From Guptibacillus hwajinpoensis (lineage in GTDB: Bacteria > Bacillota > Bacilli > Bacillales > Guptibacillaceae): a DNA stretch of 64,000 nucleotides. Position numbers and translations under genes: made by a program. The notes beneath the pieces were generated by a model. It did not search any database. It was not told the DNA's origin and saw only the letters and a program-made list of their open reading frames with translations. Position 1 is the first letter of the stretch. The number at the start of each line of letters is the position of its first letter. Below, piece by piece: positions 14,398 through 23,248 of this stretch. The stretch lies in the NCBI RefSeq assembly GCF_029277305.1, contig NZ_CP119526.1; one strand, written 5' to 3'.

Positions 14398-16532
14398 AAA
14401 GTCACCTTCTTTTTAATTTCTGTTGGGTACTCAATTCGACTATGGAATATCCCATTTAATGTTTCTAGTATAGTAGTTGCCACAAGATCTAATTCTCTTA
14501 AAGATAAATCACATTCATCAAACTGCCCATCTTCTAGACGTTCTGTAATGATCTTTCTCACGAGCGATTCAATAGCCATTGGATTTGGTTTATTCATGGA
14601 TCTAACTGCCGCCTCAATGCAATCTGCAATTCCAACCACTGCAGCTTCTTTTGTCTGCGCCCTAGGACCAGGATATCGAAAATCCGCTTCAGGTATGGAC
14701 TCATCTGCTTGTTCATTGGCTTTATAATAAAAGTACTTCAACAGTGTTGTACCGTGATGCTGTTCTGCGATGTCGACAATCTCTTTTGGTAAGCGATGCT
14801 TTCTTAGCATATCAGCGCCATCCGTTGCATGAGAAATAATGATCGTTTTACTTAGGTGTGGTGATATTTTATCATGCGGATTTTCCATATTCATCTGATT
14901 TTCAATAAAGAAATGTGGTCGCTTTGTTTTACCAATATCATGATAATACGCCCCAACTCTCGCGAGTAGCCCATTCGCTCCTATTGATTCACATGCTGCT
15001 TCAGACAAATTCGCAACCATTACACTATGATGATAAGTCCCAGGCGTTTCAACAAGAATTTTCCTCAATAAAGGATGATTGGGATTGGAAAGTTCAATCA
15101 GCCTTGTCGTAGAAATAATTCTAAACCCAGCTTCAAAAAATGGCATTAGTCCAAGCGTTAACATAGATGATAGAAATCCAGAAAGGAAAGCAAACACCAT
15201 ATGATAAGTTAATTCCACTCCGCTGTACTGACCATTCTTCAACATTAATAATATAGCCACTGAGATAATGTTTATCAATGAGACGAGTAATCCTGCTTTC
15301 AGAATGTTTGAACGATGATTACGTTTTCCGAGGAAAAACACACCGGATAACGAACTCATTAGTACATAGAAACCTAAAGAAGCATTCATTGGGCCAGTAA
15401 TTTCTCCATTAAAAAACACTCCGGCACAGACGGCAAAAAGTATACCTGAAGCTATTGCTAGCTGTTCATTAAATAGCATTTTAATAAGCATTGTTCCTAC
15501 TGCAGCAGGAACGATGTAAGCGATGCCAGGTAGCTCAATTCCCTGCAATAAGCTAGTTAGTTTAAGAACGAGAAGCGTACTAAAATAAATCAATACGATA
15601 ATAAACAAATTTGTGTTCGATGTGCGGACACGTGATCTAACATCTTGGAAGAAATAGTACAAATAACCTGTAAGTAACAGAACGAGAAGGGCAAGGCCAA
15701 CATAAGGAATAGCATCAAAGCCTTCATCAAGCAGTCCTGCCAAACGAAGCTGCTCCATGACCTCGCGATTAATCATTGCTCCTTCTTCAACAATGATCTG
15801 TCCTTCTCTAATCATTACAGGCTGAACTGCTTCAATAGCTTCTTGTCTGCTTTGCTCTGTTTGCTCAGGGTCAAGGAAATAGTTAGGAACAATACTTTGT
15901 TGTGCTACTGTTATCATTGCCTGCTTCTGGTCATTCGGTAGAGAGGTAAGTGATAAACGGTCCTCAACATCATTCTTAGATTCCTCTAAATTGTCAATGG
16001 ATACTCTATCTGTCATAACTTCCATTACTTCAGACAGCGTTAGTTCTTTAATTAAGCTTATTTGAGTCATTTCTGCTTGCAATAAAGGGACGAGCGTTTC
16101 GTCCGTCATTTCATCAGCCATTGAAACAGATAAAAGAACTTTTAAGTCCTTTAATTCTTCCTCGATCGAGCGATCATTGCCTGCATCATTATTCCTTACC
16201 TTCTCAATGCCTGAGAATAGATCATTTAGCTTATCTAATTGGGATTGAGATACTTCATCACGGTACACATATATAGCCTCTACTTGAGCGGCTTTTGATC
16301 TTTCATCTTCTGTTGCAGTTTTGTTCTCAATCGTAATAGGTGAAGCAATGTCGCGATCAGCGCGAGAGTATAGCGAAACGTCAAGAGATTCAGGAATAAC
16401 GTTCGTAAGCATCGTTAAATACATTATGATAGCAACCAGTCCATAAAGGGACCATTTTATCGTTTTAATGCGTTCTATATTACGGAGATGATCCTTCATG
16501 ATATGTTTGATCTTCGCAACCAATTGCTTCAC
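14394..16532 (-). CDS. pgpH: Cyclic-di-AMP phosphodiesterase PgpH (7TM-HD family)
   Basis: A 712-residue membrane protein: one N-terminal membrane helix (about 30-47), a large extracellular 7TMR-HDED domain, a block of about seven membrane helices (about 280-475) and a cytoplasmic HD domain with the metal motif YYHDIGK and further histidines (EQHHGTT). The HD domain hydrolyses c-di-AMP to 5'-pApA, controlling osmotic and potassium balance. The start is taken at a GTG; an ATG 33 bases downstream is an alternative. It heads the operon running to recO and follows the phoH terminator. Confidence 0.93.
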   Translation of the reverse strand: MKQLVAKIKHIMKDHLRNIERIKTIKWSLYGLVAIIMYLTMLTNVIPESLDVSLYSRADRDIASPITIENKTATEDERSKAAQVEAIYVYRDEVSQSQLDKLNDLFSGIEKVRNNDAGNDRSIEEELKDLKVLLSVSMADEMTDETLVPLLQAEMTQISLIKELTLSEVMEVMTDRVSIDNLEESKNDVEDRLSLTSLPNDQKQAMITVAQQSIVPNYFLDPEQTEQSRQEAIEAVQPVMIREGQIIVEEGAMINREVMEQLRLAGLLDEGFDAIPYVGLALLVLLLTGYLYYFFQDVRSRVRTSNTNLFIIVLIYFSTLLVLKLTSLLQGIELPGIAYIVPAAVGTMLIKMLFNEQLAIASGILFAVCAGVFFNGEITGPMNASLGFYVLMSSLSGVFFLGKRNHRSNILKAGLLVSLINIISVAILLMLKNGQYSGVELTYHMVFAFLSGFLSSMLTLGLMPFFEAGFRIISTTRLIELSNPNHPLLRKILVETPGTYHHSVMVANLSEAACESIGANGLLARVGAYYHDIGKTKRPHFFIENQMNMENPHDKISPHLSKTIIISHATDGADMLRKHRLPKEIVDIAEQHHGTTLLKYFYYKANEQADESIPEADFRYPGPRAQTKEAAVVGIADCIEAAVRSMNKPNPMAIESLVRKIITERLEDGQFDECDLSLRELDLVATTILETLNGIFHSRIEYPTEIKKKVTL

Positions 16533-16626
16533 CCCACAAGTTCAAGCCTTATATCACTCTTCTTCATATTTTATCAGAATTTCCTAATAAAAGGACGAGA
16601 TTCTCTTAATAAGTTCTTTATGCGAG

Positions 16627-16656
16627 CAAAAAAAGGCCCGTTAGTAACGGACCTTC
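16627..16656 (-). terminator. Terminator after phoH
   Basis: The hairpin AAGGtCCGTTACTAACGGgCCTT is followed on the minus strand by a T7 run directly after the phoH stop, separating the yqfC-yqfD-phoH unit from pgpH. Confidence 0.85.
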
Positions 16657-16660
16657 AAGC

Positions 16661-17623
16661 TTATTTCGTATCATGTTCGTATGCATCAATGATTTTCTGT
16701 ACTAATGGATGACGTACAACATCAGTTTGTTGAAGATAAATAAACGAAACATCTTTAACGCGATTAAGAATCTTTTCAGCTGCTGCTAGACCTGACTCTT
16801 TTCCTTTCGGTAGGTCAACCTGAGTAATATCTCCAGTAATGACCATTTTCGAACCAAAACCAAGTCTCGTTAGAAACATCTTCATCTGCTGTGAAGTCGT
16901 ATTCTGAGCCTCATCTAAGATTACATAGCTATCATCAAGCGTTCGACCTCTCATATATGCAAGTGGAGCGATCTCAATCGTCCCTCTTTCAATTAGACGG
17001 GTAGTTTGCTCGACTCCAAGAACATCATGAAGAGCATCATACAATGGACGTAAATATGGATCAACTTTTTCCTTCAAATCACCGGGAAGAAAGCCTAAAC
17101 TCTCACCTGCTTCGACTGCTGGGCGTGTAAGAACGATTTTTTTAACTTTATTGTACTTTAATGCAGCTACCGCCATTACGACAGCAAGGTACGTTTTCCC
17201 TGTTCCTGCTGGACCAATTCCAAAAACTAAATCTGTCTTCTTCATAGCAGAAACATAGTGGCGTTGTCCAAGCGTTTTCACTTTGATTGGCTTGCCTTTT
17301 GCATTGGTTGTAATCTCTTCCTGATAGAGCTCAAGAAGCTGATCTAGCATCCCCTGTTGCACAAGCTGACAAGCGTATACGACATCTCGACCTGATATAC
17401 TTGCGCCTCGCTTAATAAGAGAATGAAGAGTCATAACGACTTCTTTAACCATCGCAATCTTTTCTTCGTCCCCTTTAACTGATATGCCTTCTCCTCGTGT
17501 AACTAACGACACCTCGAGGGCTTCTTCAATTATCTTTAAATGCTCATCTCCGGGACCAAATAGAGTTTGAGCTTCATTCGAATTCTCTAACTGTAATGTA
17601 AGATCAACGTAACGTTCTGCCAA
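16661..17623 (-). CDS. phoH: PhoH family ATPase
   Basis: A 320-residue P-loop protein. The N-terminal KH-like part (about 1-110) precedes the PhoH ATPase domain with Walker A GPAGTGKTYLA (about 137-147) and Walker B VILDEAQN (about 234-241). The family is linked to RNA metabolism and ribosome maturation, and is often encoded next to ybeY as here. The exact activity is not settled. It starts at a TTG with AAGGAGATTGAGG, overlapping the yqfD end region, so it is cotranscribed with yqfD. Confidence 0.93.
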   Translation of the reverse strand: MAERYVDLTLQLENSNEAQTLFGPGDEHLKIIEEALEVSLVTRGEGISVKGDEEKIAMVKEVVMTLHSLIKRGASISGRDVVYACQLVQQGMLDQLLELYQEEITTNAKGKPIKVKTLGQRHYVSAMKKTDLVFGIGPAGTGKTYLAVVMAVAALKYNKVKKIVLTRPAVEAGESLGFLPGDLKEKVDPYLRPLYDALHDVLGVEQTTRLIERGTIEIAPLAYMRGRTLDDSYVILDEAQNTTSQQMKMFLTRLGFGSKMVITGDITQVDLPKGKESGLAAAEKILNRVKDVSFIYLQQTDVVRHPLVQKIIDAYEHDTK

Positions 17624-17629
17624 TAGACC

Positions 17630-18817
17630 TCAATCTCCTTGAATAATTGGTATGTTTTTCCCAATCTCCTCAATCACTTCAAAGTGTATCTTTACATTTA
17701 CTTTACCATTCTCTTCCTCATGGTGCAAAATCTTTTCCTTATTAATTTCTGCTTCATCTGATGTTTTGTCCTCAATATCTTTTCTAGCAACTGAACGTGC
17801 GGCATCAAGGGCTTCACTTTTAGAATATGTTCTTGTTACTTCTTCAGTTCCAAGCATTTTTTTCGACTGAAAGGAAAAAGGAAGTTCCCATTTGAGGAAT
17901 CGTAAATTCGTTTCATGCTCCACCGTTTCATATTCACTGAATTCCGGCTTTCCAAACCCCCAAATTGGTATGTGAAAACGACTCACTCCGATAGCGTAAC
18001 TAGTTTTTCTTTCTCCAGTGTTGGTTATGAATGTTGACTTTAGTGGAATCGATACATTTGAAACATACCATGTTCTCCCGAATACTTCCCCTTTTGCTGG
18101 GACAAGTTCACTTTTTTCCTTTTTACCGATAAAACCTGATATTAGGAGTTGCCCAGGTTTCACATAGGTATTTTCTTCTACTTGAGCCTGTCCTTCTTCT
18201 ACATACATCTTTGTAACAATTGCCTTCTTTTTTGCTACTATATGTCTAGGGTTAAGCGCAGGTTGTTTTTCTGGCAATTGCTTTTGCACCACTTCGAAAT
18301 GATACGTAGTTCCACTTCGCTTTACTCCTACCCAGGTGATTTCCTCCATCTTTTCTGTAATCTGCCTCTGAAGTTCCTGATTTGACGGAAGTTGAAAAAT
18401 AAACTTACCCCTTGTAACACCCAGTTCAACTGCTGCTTGCTTAAGCTTGTGCTCCACTTCAGGCGTAGCCCCATTAACAGTTATCGACCATACCATATTC
18501 GATAGAATAAATAATAATAATAGACAGCTTATGGCTCCAGTCAGAAATCCTCTAGAATAAATGACTCGCTTCAAAATAAACGGAAAACCTTTTCTTTCAT
18601 GAATTCGAACTTTGCATCTTGTCCGTTTTAAATGTGGCCTTATTCGTCGCACGTCCGAAATATAAAGAGATAGAATAATGGTTTCATGATCAAGCCTAGC
18701 AATATCCCAAATAGGTATTTTATACTCTATACAACGGTTTATAAATAACTCAGTATAAGAACCAATTACCTTTATCCGTACATATCCCGAAAAAAGCTCT
18801 CGTATATACTCCTTCAT
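17630..18817 (-). CDS. yqfD: Sporulation protein YqfD
   Basis: A 395-residue protein with a basic N-terminal cytoplasmic part, one membrane helix (about 92-112) and a large C-terminal extracytoplasmic region beginning with a POTRA-like segment (TVNGATPEVEHKLKQAA). In B. subtilis yqfD is expressed in the mother cell and needed for efficient sporulation; its mechanism is not fully known. It is followed by phoH after 6 bases and preceded by yqfC, the usual order. Confidence 0.92.
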   Translation of the reverse strand: MKEYIRELFSGYVRIKVIGSYTELFINRCIEYKIPIWDIARLDHETIILSLYISDVRRIRPHLKRTRCKVRIHERKGFPFILKRVIYSRGFLTGAISCLLLLFILSNMVWSITVNGATPEVEHKLKQAAVELGVTRGKFIFQLPSNQELQRQITEKMEEITWVGVKRSGTTYHFEVVQKQLPEKQPALNPRHIVAKKKAIVTKMYVEEGQAQVEENTYVKPGQLLISGFIGKKEKSELVPAKGEVFGRTWYVSNVSIPLKSTFITNTGERKTSYAIGVSRFHIPIWGFGKPEFSEYETVEHETNLRFLKWELPFSFQSKKMLGTEEVTRTYSKSEALDAARSVARKDIEDKTSDEAEINKEKILHHEEENGKVNVKIHFEVIEEIGKNIPIIQGD

Positions 18818-18861
18818 AATAGCCCCCTGTATAATTAGCCTGGGATTAGAGAGGCCTTTAA

Positions 18862-19152
18862 TCAGTTTTCAGGTCTCTCAAGATAAGAAACATGTTCGAT
18901 TTTGCCTTCAAGTAGGATTTCTTCTGGCAGGATTGTTTTCAACATAAAGTCTTTCCCTTTTATCAAAAGCTGCCCCTGTTTAAGGAGCAGACGCACTTCC
19001 TCATTCGAGAATTTCAAGACCCCTTGATGGTTCTCTATGTAAATATGAAGCTGTCCAACCATCGTAATACGCGGTAAATCCATGACCGCATCTGCGGGAA
19101 GCTCTAATCTTCGAGTAAGCCAGGTTTTTAGATTGTGCTTCCACTTTGCCAT
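18862..19152 (-). CDS. yqfC: Sporulation protein YqfC
   Basis: A 96-residue protein from the ATG at 19152, chosen because GAGGGGGAGT stands before it; the longer frame to 19194 has no such site. It contains the short YabP/YqfC domain (LPRITMVGQLHIYIENHQG ... EVRLLLKQGQLLIKGKDF). It is paired with yqfD throughout spore-forming Bacilli and is expressed with it in the mother cell. The molecular role is unknown. Confidence 0.9.
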   Translation of the reverse strand: MAKWKHNLKTWLTRRLELPADAVMDLPRITMVGQLHIYIENHQGVLKFSNEEVRLLLKQGQLLIKGKDFMLKTILPEEILLEGKIEHVSYLERPEN

Positions 19153-19256
19153 GGATACTCCCCCTCTCATCTCATCTTTATGAGTGAGAAACAAAAACTA
19201 TCACTTTTTCGTGTTATTGAATCATGTGTTTTACTGTTGGCATATTTTCAATCCAA

Positions 19257-19284
19257 ACAAAAAAGCGCCCGAGGGCGCTTTTTA
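19257..19284 (-). terminator. Terminator ending the nfeD-floA-yqfB unit
   Basis: A strong stem AAAAAGCGCCC with GGGCGCTTTTT and a two-base loop region lies right after the stop of the yqfB-position gene. It has T runs on both sides and could act in either direction. It isolates yqfC-yqfD-phoH, which probably has its own sporulation promoter. Confidence 0.85.
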
Positions 19285-19286
19285 CA

Positions 19287-19712
19287 TTAATACCTTTTCG
19301 ATTGCTTCATGGTTGTCATCGAAGGATGAGGTCTCTTCGACCGTGGTGGTCCAAGAATTTCAGCCCAGATGATCCCATTTCGAACATTTCTTTTGCTAAT
19401 TGAAATTCCTTTTTGGTTAACTGAACTTCTTTTAGGCTTTTCAACCTTTAATTCATACTGTGAATTTTCTCGTTCTGAAATCCTCTCAAGCGCTTCTTGA
19501 TAAGCACTAACATTTTCAGATTGGATTTCTTTCTCCTCGTCAAAAGACCGATCGGCACCTGACGAGGTAGCTTGTTTTCTTGGACGTTCATTTTGCCGCT
19601 GATTCTGGTTTTGGTCTTCGCTTCCCATGCGTTTAAAGAAACTGAGAATTCCACCAATCGCGATAATGACGAAAACAATATTGTTTAAAATTAATTCTAT
19701 AATATTATCCAA
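19287..19712 (-). CDS. Membrane-anchored protein at the yqfB position
   Basis: I recognise this only by position: it follows floA and precedes yqfC, where B. subtilis has yqfB. From a TTG at 19712 (site GGAGGTG) it has 141 residues. One N-terminal membrane helix (about 5-24) is followed by a charged, Gln/Asn/Glu-rich low-complexity region (30-95) and a basic tail, so it is a bitopic protein with a disordered cytoplasmic part. It may be a partner of the FloA/NfeD membrane-microdomain system, which is inference from the operon. No domain or catalytic motif is seen. Confidence 0.75.
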   Translation of the reverse strand: MDNIIELILNNIVFVIIAIGGILSFFKRMGSEDQNQNQRQNERPRKQATSSGADRSFDEEKEIQSENVSAYQEALERISERENSQYELKVEKPKRSSVNQKGISISKRNVRNGIIWAEILGPPRSKRPHPSMTTMKQSKRY

Positions 19713-19747
19713 TATTGTCACCTCCGTAGCTGAAGATAGTTAAGATC

Positions 19748-20737
19748 TTAGCGATCATCCTCATCTTCTTCCTGATCAGGCTTCCCAATCATATCACGCA
19801 TATCCGTATCAGCTTCAATATTCTTTAGGTTCATATAATCCATTACACCAATATTGCCTGAGCGAAGCGCTTCAGCCATAGCCATTGGTACTTCAGCTTC
19901 CGCCTCAACTACTTTAGCACGCATTTCTTCTACTCGAGCTCTCATTTCTTGCTCTTGGGCTACAGCCATAGCACGTCTTTCCTCCGCTTTTGCCTGAGCA
20001 ATGTTTTTATCTGCTTCAGCTTGATCGGTTTGAAGAACGGCACCAATGTTTTTGCCGATATCAATGTCAGCAATATCGATGGATAGAATTTCGAATGCTG
20101 TGCCTGCATCTAGTCCTTTAGCAAGAACTGTTTGGGATATCATATCTGGATTTTCCAGAACTTTTTTGTGATTGTTTGAAGAACCGATTGTACTAACAAT
20201 CCCTTCCCCTACACGTGCAATAACTGTCTCTTCACCAGCACCACCAACGAGACGATCAATATTAGCACGAACTGTAATTCTTGCTTTCGCTTTTACTTCA
20301 ATCCCATCCATTGCTACACCAGCAATGAAAGGTGTTTCAATCACTTTTGGATTAACACTCATTTGAACGGCATCGAGCACGTCACGTCCAGCAAGATCAA
20401 TCGCTGCACAGCGTTCAAAGCTTAGTTCAATGTTTGCTCTGTGAGCTGCAATTAGCGCATTCACGGCACGGTCAACATTACCACCCGCAAGATAGTGACT
20501 TTCAAGTTGATTCGTATTAAGATCAAGACCTGCTTTCACCGCTTTAATTAACGGGTTGATCACGCGTGAAGGGATAACACGACGTAATCTCATTCCAACT
20601 AGATTGAATATGCTTACCCTAACTCCCGCTGCAAGCGCAGAAATCCATAGCATAACAGGTACAAATGTAAATAAAATCGCAAGACCAATAATAACTAAAC
20701 CAACAATAACTAATAAACCAAGCGTTCCAGTATCCAT
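19748..20737 (-). CDS. floA: Flotillin-like protein FloA
   Basis: A 329-residue protein with an N-terminal membrane hairpin (about 5-45), a SPFH-like domain (VIETPFIAGVAMDGIEVKAKARITVRANID, positions about 132-160) and an Ala/Glu-rich coiled-coil region (AKAEERRAMAVAQEQEMRARVEEM and following). The family forms functional membrane microdomains that organise signalling, secretion and cell-wall factors. It is 21 bases after nfeD and shares its operon, as in B. subtilis yqeZ-yqfA. The length is typical. Confidence 0.95.
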   Translation of the reverse strand: MDTGTLGLLVIVGLVIIGLAILFTFVPVMLWISALAAGVRVSIFNLVGMRLRRVIPSRVINPLIKAVKAGLDLNTNQLESHYLAGGNVDRAVNALIAAHRANIELSFERCAAIDLAGRDVLDAVQMSVNPKVIETPFIAGVAMDGIEVKAKARITVRANIDRLVGGAGEETVIARVGEGIVSTIGSSNNHKKVLENPDMISQTVLAKGLDAGTAFEILSIDIADIDIGKNIGAVLQTDQAEADKNIAQAKAEERRAMAVAQEQEMRARVEEMRAKVVEAEAEVPMAMAEALRSGNIGVMDYMNLKNIEADTDMRDMIGKPDQEEDEDDR

Positions 20738-20757
20738 AATTTTCCTCCCTAATTAAA

Positions 20758-22080
20758 TTAACATGCTCTTACAACAACTCTAGAGCCATTCGTCTTTATT
20801 ATTTTCACTTCAGTCCCAGCGGATAAAAATCCTCCTTCAGTGACAACATCTAGCCTTTCATCACCAAAATCAGCAATTCCAGAAGGTCGAAGTGGTGTAA
20901 CAGCAACACCTTCAAGCCCAACTAATTCATCTCGAGTCGTGTTTGAAACATAACCCTGATCGGATTTAGTAGCATCTGATAGAATAATTTTCTTAAAGAA
21001 ACCTTTATAACCGAAGATCTTTATGAATAGATAGGATCCTCCAACTGTTACCGCGACGGCAATTAGTACAGCAAGAAGTATATATTGCATTGATTGTCCT
21101 GAAGCAAGAACAATACTTGCAACAACTCCCACAGCTCCTAACACACCAAATACTCCAAAACCGGGTATAAAGATTTCAACTACTATGAGAACGACACCAA
21201 CAATGAGAAGCAACAATGATTCCCAGCCAGCAAACCCTGCTATCATATGGCCAAAGAAAAATAACAATAATGCTCCCGCTCCCATAAATCCGGGTACTCC
21301 GAATCCAGGAGAGTATAGTTCTAGAACAAGACCAAGACTACCAATCGATAACAAAATCGGAATAATAATTGGGTTTGTAACGAATCGAGCAATTCTTTCT
21401 GCAATACTAACTTCAGCATCACTTACTTCAGCATCTTTAAGGTTAAGTAAATTTAAAAGCTCAGTACGATCTTCGGCCATTCCTTCGGCGTAACCAACCT
21501 TTACCGCTTCTTCTCCATTTAACGTTAGAAGTTCGCCTTTAGGAGCGTTATAGTTAGGAAGGTCAACATCAGGATCTGCCATTGCAAGCGCATATTTAGG
21601 ATCACGATCATTCAATTCTGCAGCAGATTTCATAGCAGCATGCCAGAATGACTCTGCCTTTTTGCCTGCTGTGTTTCCAGACTGATCAATGATTGCAGCT
21701 GACCCCATTAAAGCACCGGGTTCCATAATAATCTGATCAGCGTTAAGTGCAATGTATGCCCCAGCTGAAAGAGCACGATCTGCTACATAAGCTGTAATGG
21801 GTACCTCTGTACTTTTAATAATGGTTGCAATATTATCAGCTGCATTCACCGCACCACCTGGTGTATCAATTTCCAATACAATGTGATCAGCACCTTCATT
21901 TTCAGCTTCCTGAATGGATCGTTTCAGAAATGCCTCCAACCCACGTTCTACTTCCTGTTCGACAGGAATAAAGGAAACTAGCTTTCCTTCGCCCTCACCT
22001 GAAGCATATTGTCCGAGAAACGGGAGAACGGCTAACATCAAACAAATCGATACGAGTAGCCTCCATTTTATTCTTGTAAT
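20758..22080 (-). CDS. nfeD: NfeD family membrane serine protease-like protein
   Basis: From an inferred ATT start at 22080 the protein has 440 residues: an N-terminal signal segment, a ClpP-class protease domain (HIVLEIDTPGG near 60, LSAGAYIALNADQIIMEPG with the candidate Ser near 110), about four membrane helices (about 235-340) and a C-terminal OB-fold NfeD domain. It partners FloA. The ATT is chosen because GGAGGGAGCGAT lies at ideal spacing and because it restores a basic n-region before the hydrophobic core. The first standard start is TTG at 22041 (then ATG 22038); both lack a ribosome site and cut into the signal segment. Confidence 0.9.
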   Translation of the reverse strand: MTRIKWRLLVSICLMLAVLPFLGQYASGEGEGKLVSFIPVEQEVERGLEAFLKRSIQEAENEGADHIVLEIDTPGGAVNAADNIATIIKSTEVPITAYVADRALSAGAYIALNADQIIMEPGALMGSAAIIDQSGNTAGKKAESFWHAAMKSAAELNDRDPKYALAMADPDVDLPNYNAPKGELLTLNGEEAVKVGYAEGMAEDRTELLNLLNLKDAEVSDAEVSIAERIARFVTNPIIIPILLSIGSLGLVLELYSPGFGVPGFMGAGALLLFFFGHMIAGFAGWESLLLLIVGVVLIVVEIFIPGFGVFGVLGAVGVVASIVLASGQSMQYILLAVLIAVAVTVGGSYLFIKIFGYKGFFKKIILSDATKSDQGYVSNTTRDELVGLEGVAVTPLRPSGIADFGDERLDVVTEGGFLSAGTEVKIIKTNGSRVVVRAC

Positions 22081-22226
22081 ATCGCTCCCTCCTTCCTGCT
22101 TCCTTCTTTACGTATGAAACAACAATAAGGTTTCAAGTTTATGTAAACGATATAGTTTAAGTATGCCAAAATCAATATGGAATTACTAGTTTGAAATGGC
22201 TTTCTTATGAAAACAAGTCGTTTAAA

Positions 22227-22262
22227 TAGAAAAAGCACGTCCTGTCGAAACAGGACGTGCTT
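22227..22262 (-). terminator. Terminator downstream of yqeY
   Basis: A 12-bp perfect stem (AGCACGTCCTGT with ACAGGACGTGCT, loop CGAA) is followed on the minus strand by T5. It lies about 160 bases past the yqeY stop and ahead of nfeD. Confidence 0.88.
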
Positions 22263-22418
22263 ACGCTTGATCATATTTATCCCACAATTAGGACAGTAAG
22301 ATTTAAGCTCAAAACATATACTATAGAGATTAAGAGCCAAATCAGCTGTCCTAAAGGTCTGATTGGTTCAACTTACTGCACTGGAGAAGATCGATCTCAC
22401 AGTGATGAAAGTTTCACT

Positions 22419-22862
22419 TTATGATAAGTTCTTTTGTACAATACGATTTACAAGTCCGCCGTCCGCTTTGCCTTTTACACGAGGCATTAGCGCACCCATC
22501 ACCTTGCCCATATCTTTCTTAGAAGAAGCGCCTGTTTCAGAAATCACTTCCTGAACAATTTGCTCAACTTCTTCTTCAGAGAGTTGTTTCGGCAGATAGA
22601 CAGATAAGATCGACAGCTCTTCATCAAGATTCTGCACAAGATCACTTCGACCAGCTTTTTCAAATTCAAGGAGGGAGTCTTTACGTTGCTTGACTTCGCG
22701 AGTGAGAACGGTAAGTTCCTCTTCTTCAGTTAAATCATGACCCAATTTAATGGATTCATTCTGAATAGAAGATTTCACCATCCGAATAACAGATAGTTTG
22801 TTTTTCTCTTTGTTCTTCATCGCTACTTTCATATCTGCTGTTAAACGGTCATTTAGACTCAC
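22419..22862 (-). CDS. yqeY: GatB/YqeY domain protein
   Basis: A 147-residue, mostly helical protein with the YqeY signature SVYLPKQLSEEEVEQIV (about 90-106) and the C-terminal MGKVMGALMPRVKGKADG (about 117-134). It resembles the tail domain of GatB, which helps bind tRNA in tRNA-dependent amidotransferases, but stand-alone YqeY has no confirmed role. It starts at a GTG 18 bases after rpsU, the standard arrangement. Confidence 0.93.
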   Translation of the reverse strand: MSLNDRLTADMKVAMKNKEKNKLSVIRMVKSSIQNESIKLGHDLTEEEELTVLTREVKQRKDSLLEFEKAGRSDLVQNLDEELSILSVYLPKQLSEEEVEQIVQEVISETGASSKKDMGKVMGALMPRVKGKADGGLVNRIVQKNLS

Positions 22863-22879
22863 TGACCTAACACCCTCTC

Positions 22880-23056
22880 TTAGAACTTACGCTTTTTCCT
22901 TGCTGCCTCAGATTTCTTTTTACGCTTAACACTTGGCTTTTCATAGTGCTTGCGCTTCTTAACTTCAGCCATAGTGCCTTCTTTAGAAACCGTTCTCTTG
23001 AAGCGACGCAGAGCATCATCGATCGACTCGTTCTTACGCACGCGAGTTTCCGCCAT
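22880..23056 (-). CDS. rpsU: 30S ribosomal protein S21
   Basis: A 57-residue very basic protein starting MAETRVRKNESIDDALRRFK and ending in a Lys/Arg tail, as in other Bacilli. The ATG at 23056 is preceded by GGAGGGAGG; the frame upstream to 23089 is not translated in homologues. S21 sits on the 30S platform and supports initiation on native mRNA. It is cotranscribed with yqeY. Confidence 0.97.
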   Translation of the reverse strand: MAETRVRKNESIDDALRRFKRTVSKEGTMAEVKKRKHYEKPSVKRKKKSEAARKKRKF

Positions 23057-23248
23057 CTCTATCCCTCCCTCCAAAACATACACAATCATAACACATGACT
23101 TTCTAACAAAGACATGTCACCTGCAATTATAATATATCACGTCCAATTTATCAACATTTCTTTCACTAATTTTAATTCACAATAAAAAACAAGCATTTGT
23201 CTTTCTTTCTTCCCATAAACTTTCAGTGGAAAGGAGTTGTCCCAGTTA

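Noticed and set aside
22068..22340. 90-residue minus-strand frame overlapping the nfeD leader
   Set aside because: It starts without a ribosome site, crosses the yqeY terminator and overlaps the nfeD translation start.
22262..22372. Minus-strand frame with a CPNCG motif between yqeY and its terminator
   Set aside because: It has only two cysteines in a zinc-ribbon-like knuckle, no ribosome site, and runs through a strong terminator. A chance frame or a worn gene fragment is more likely than a gene.
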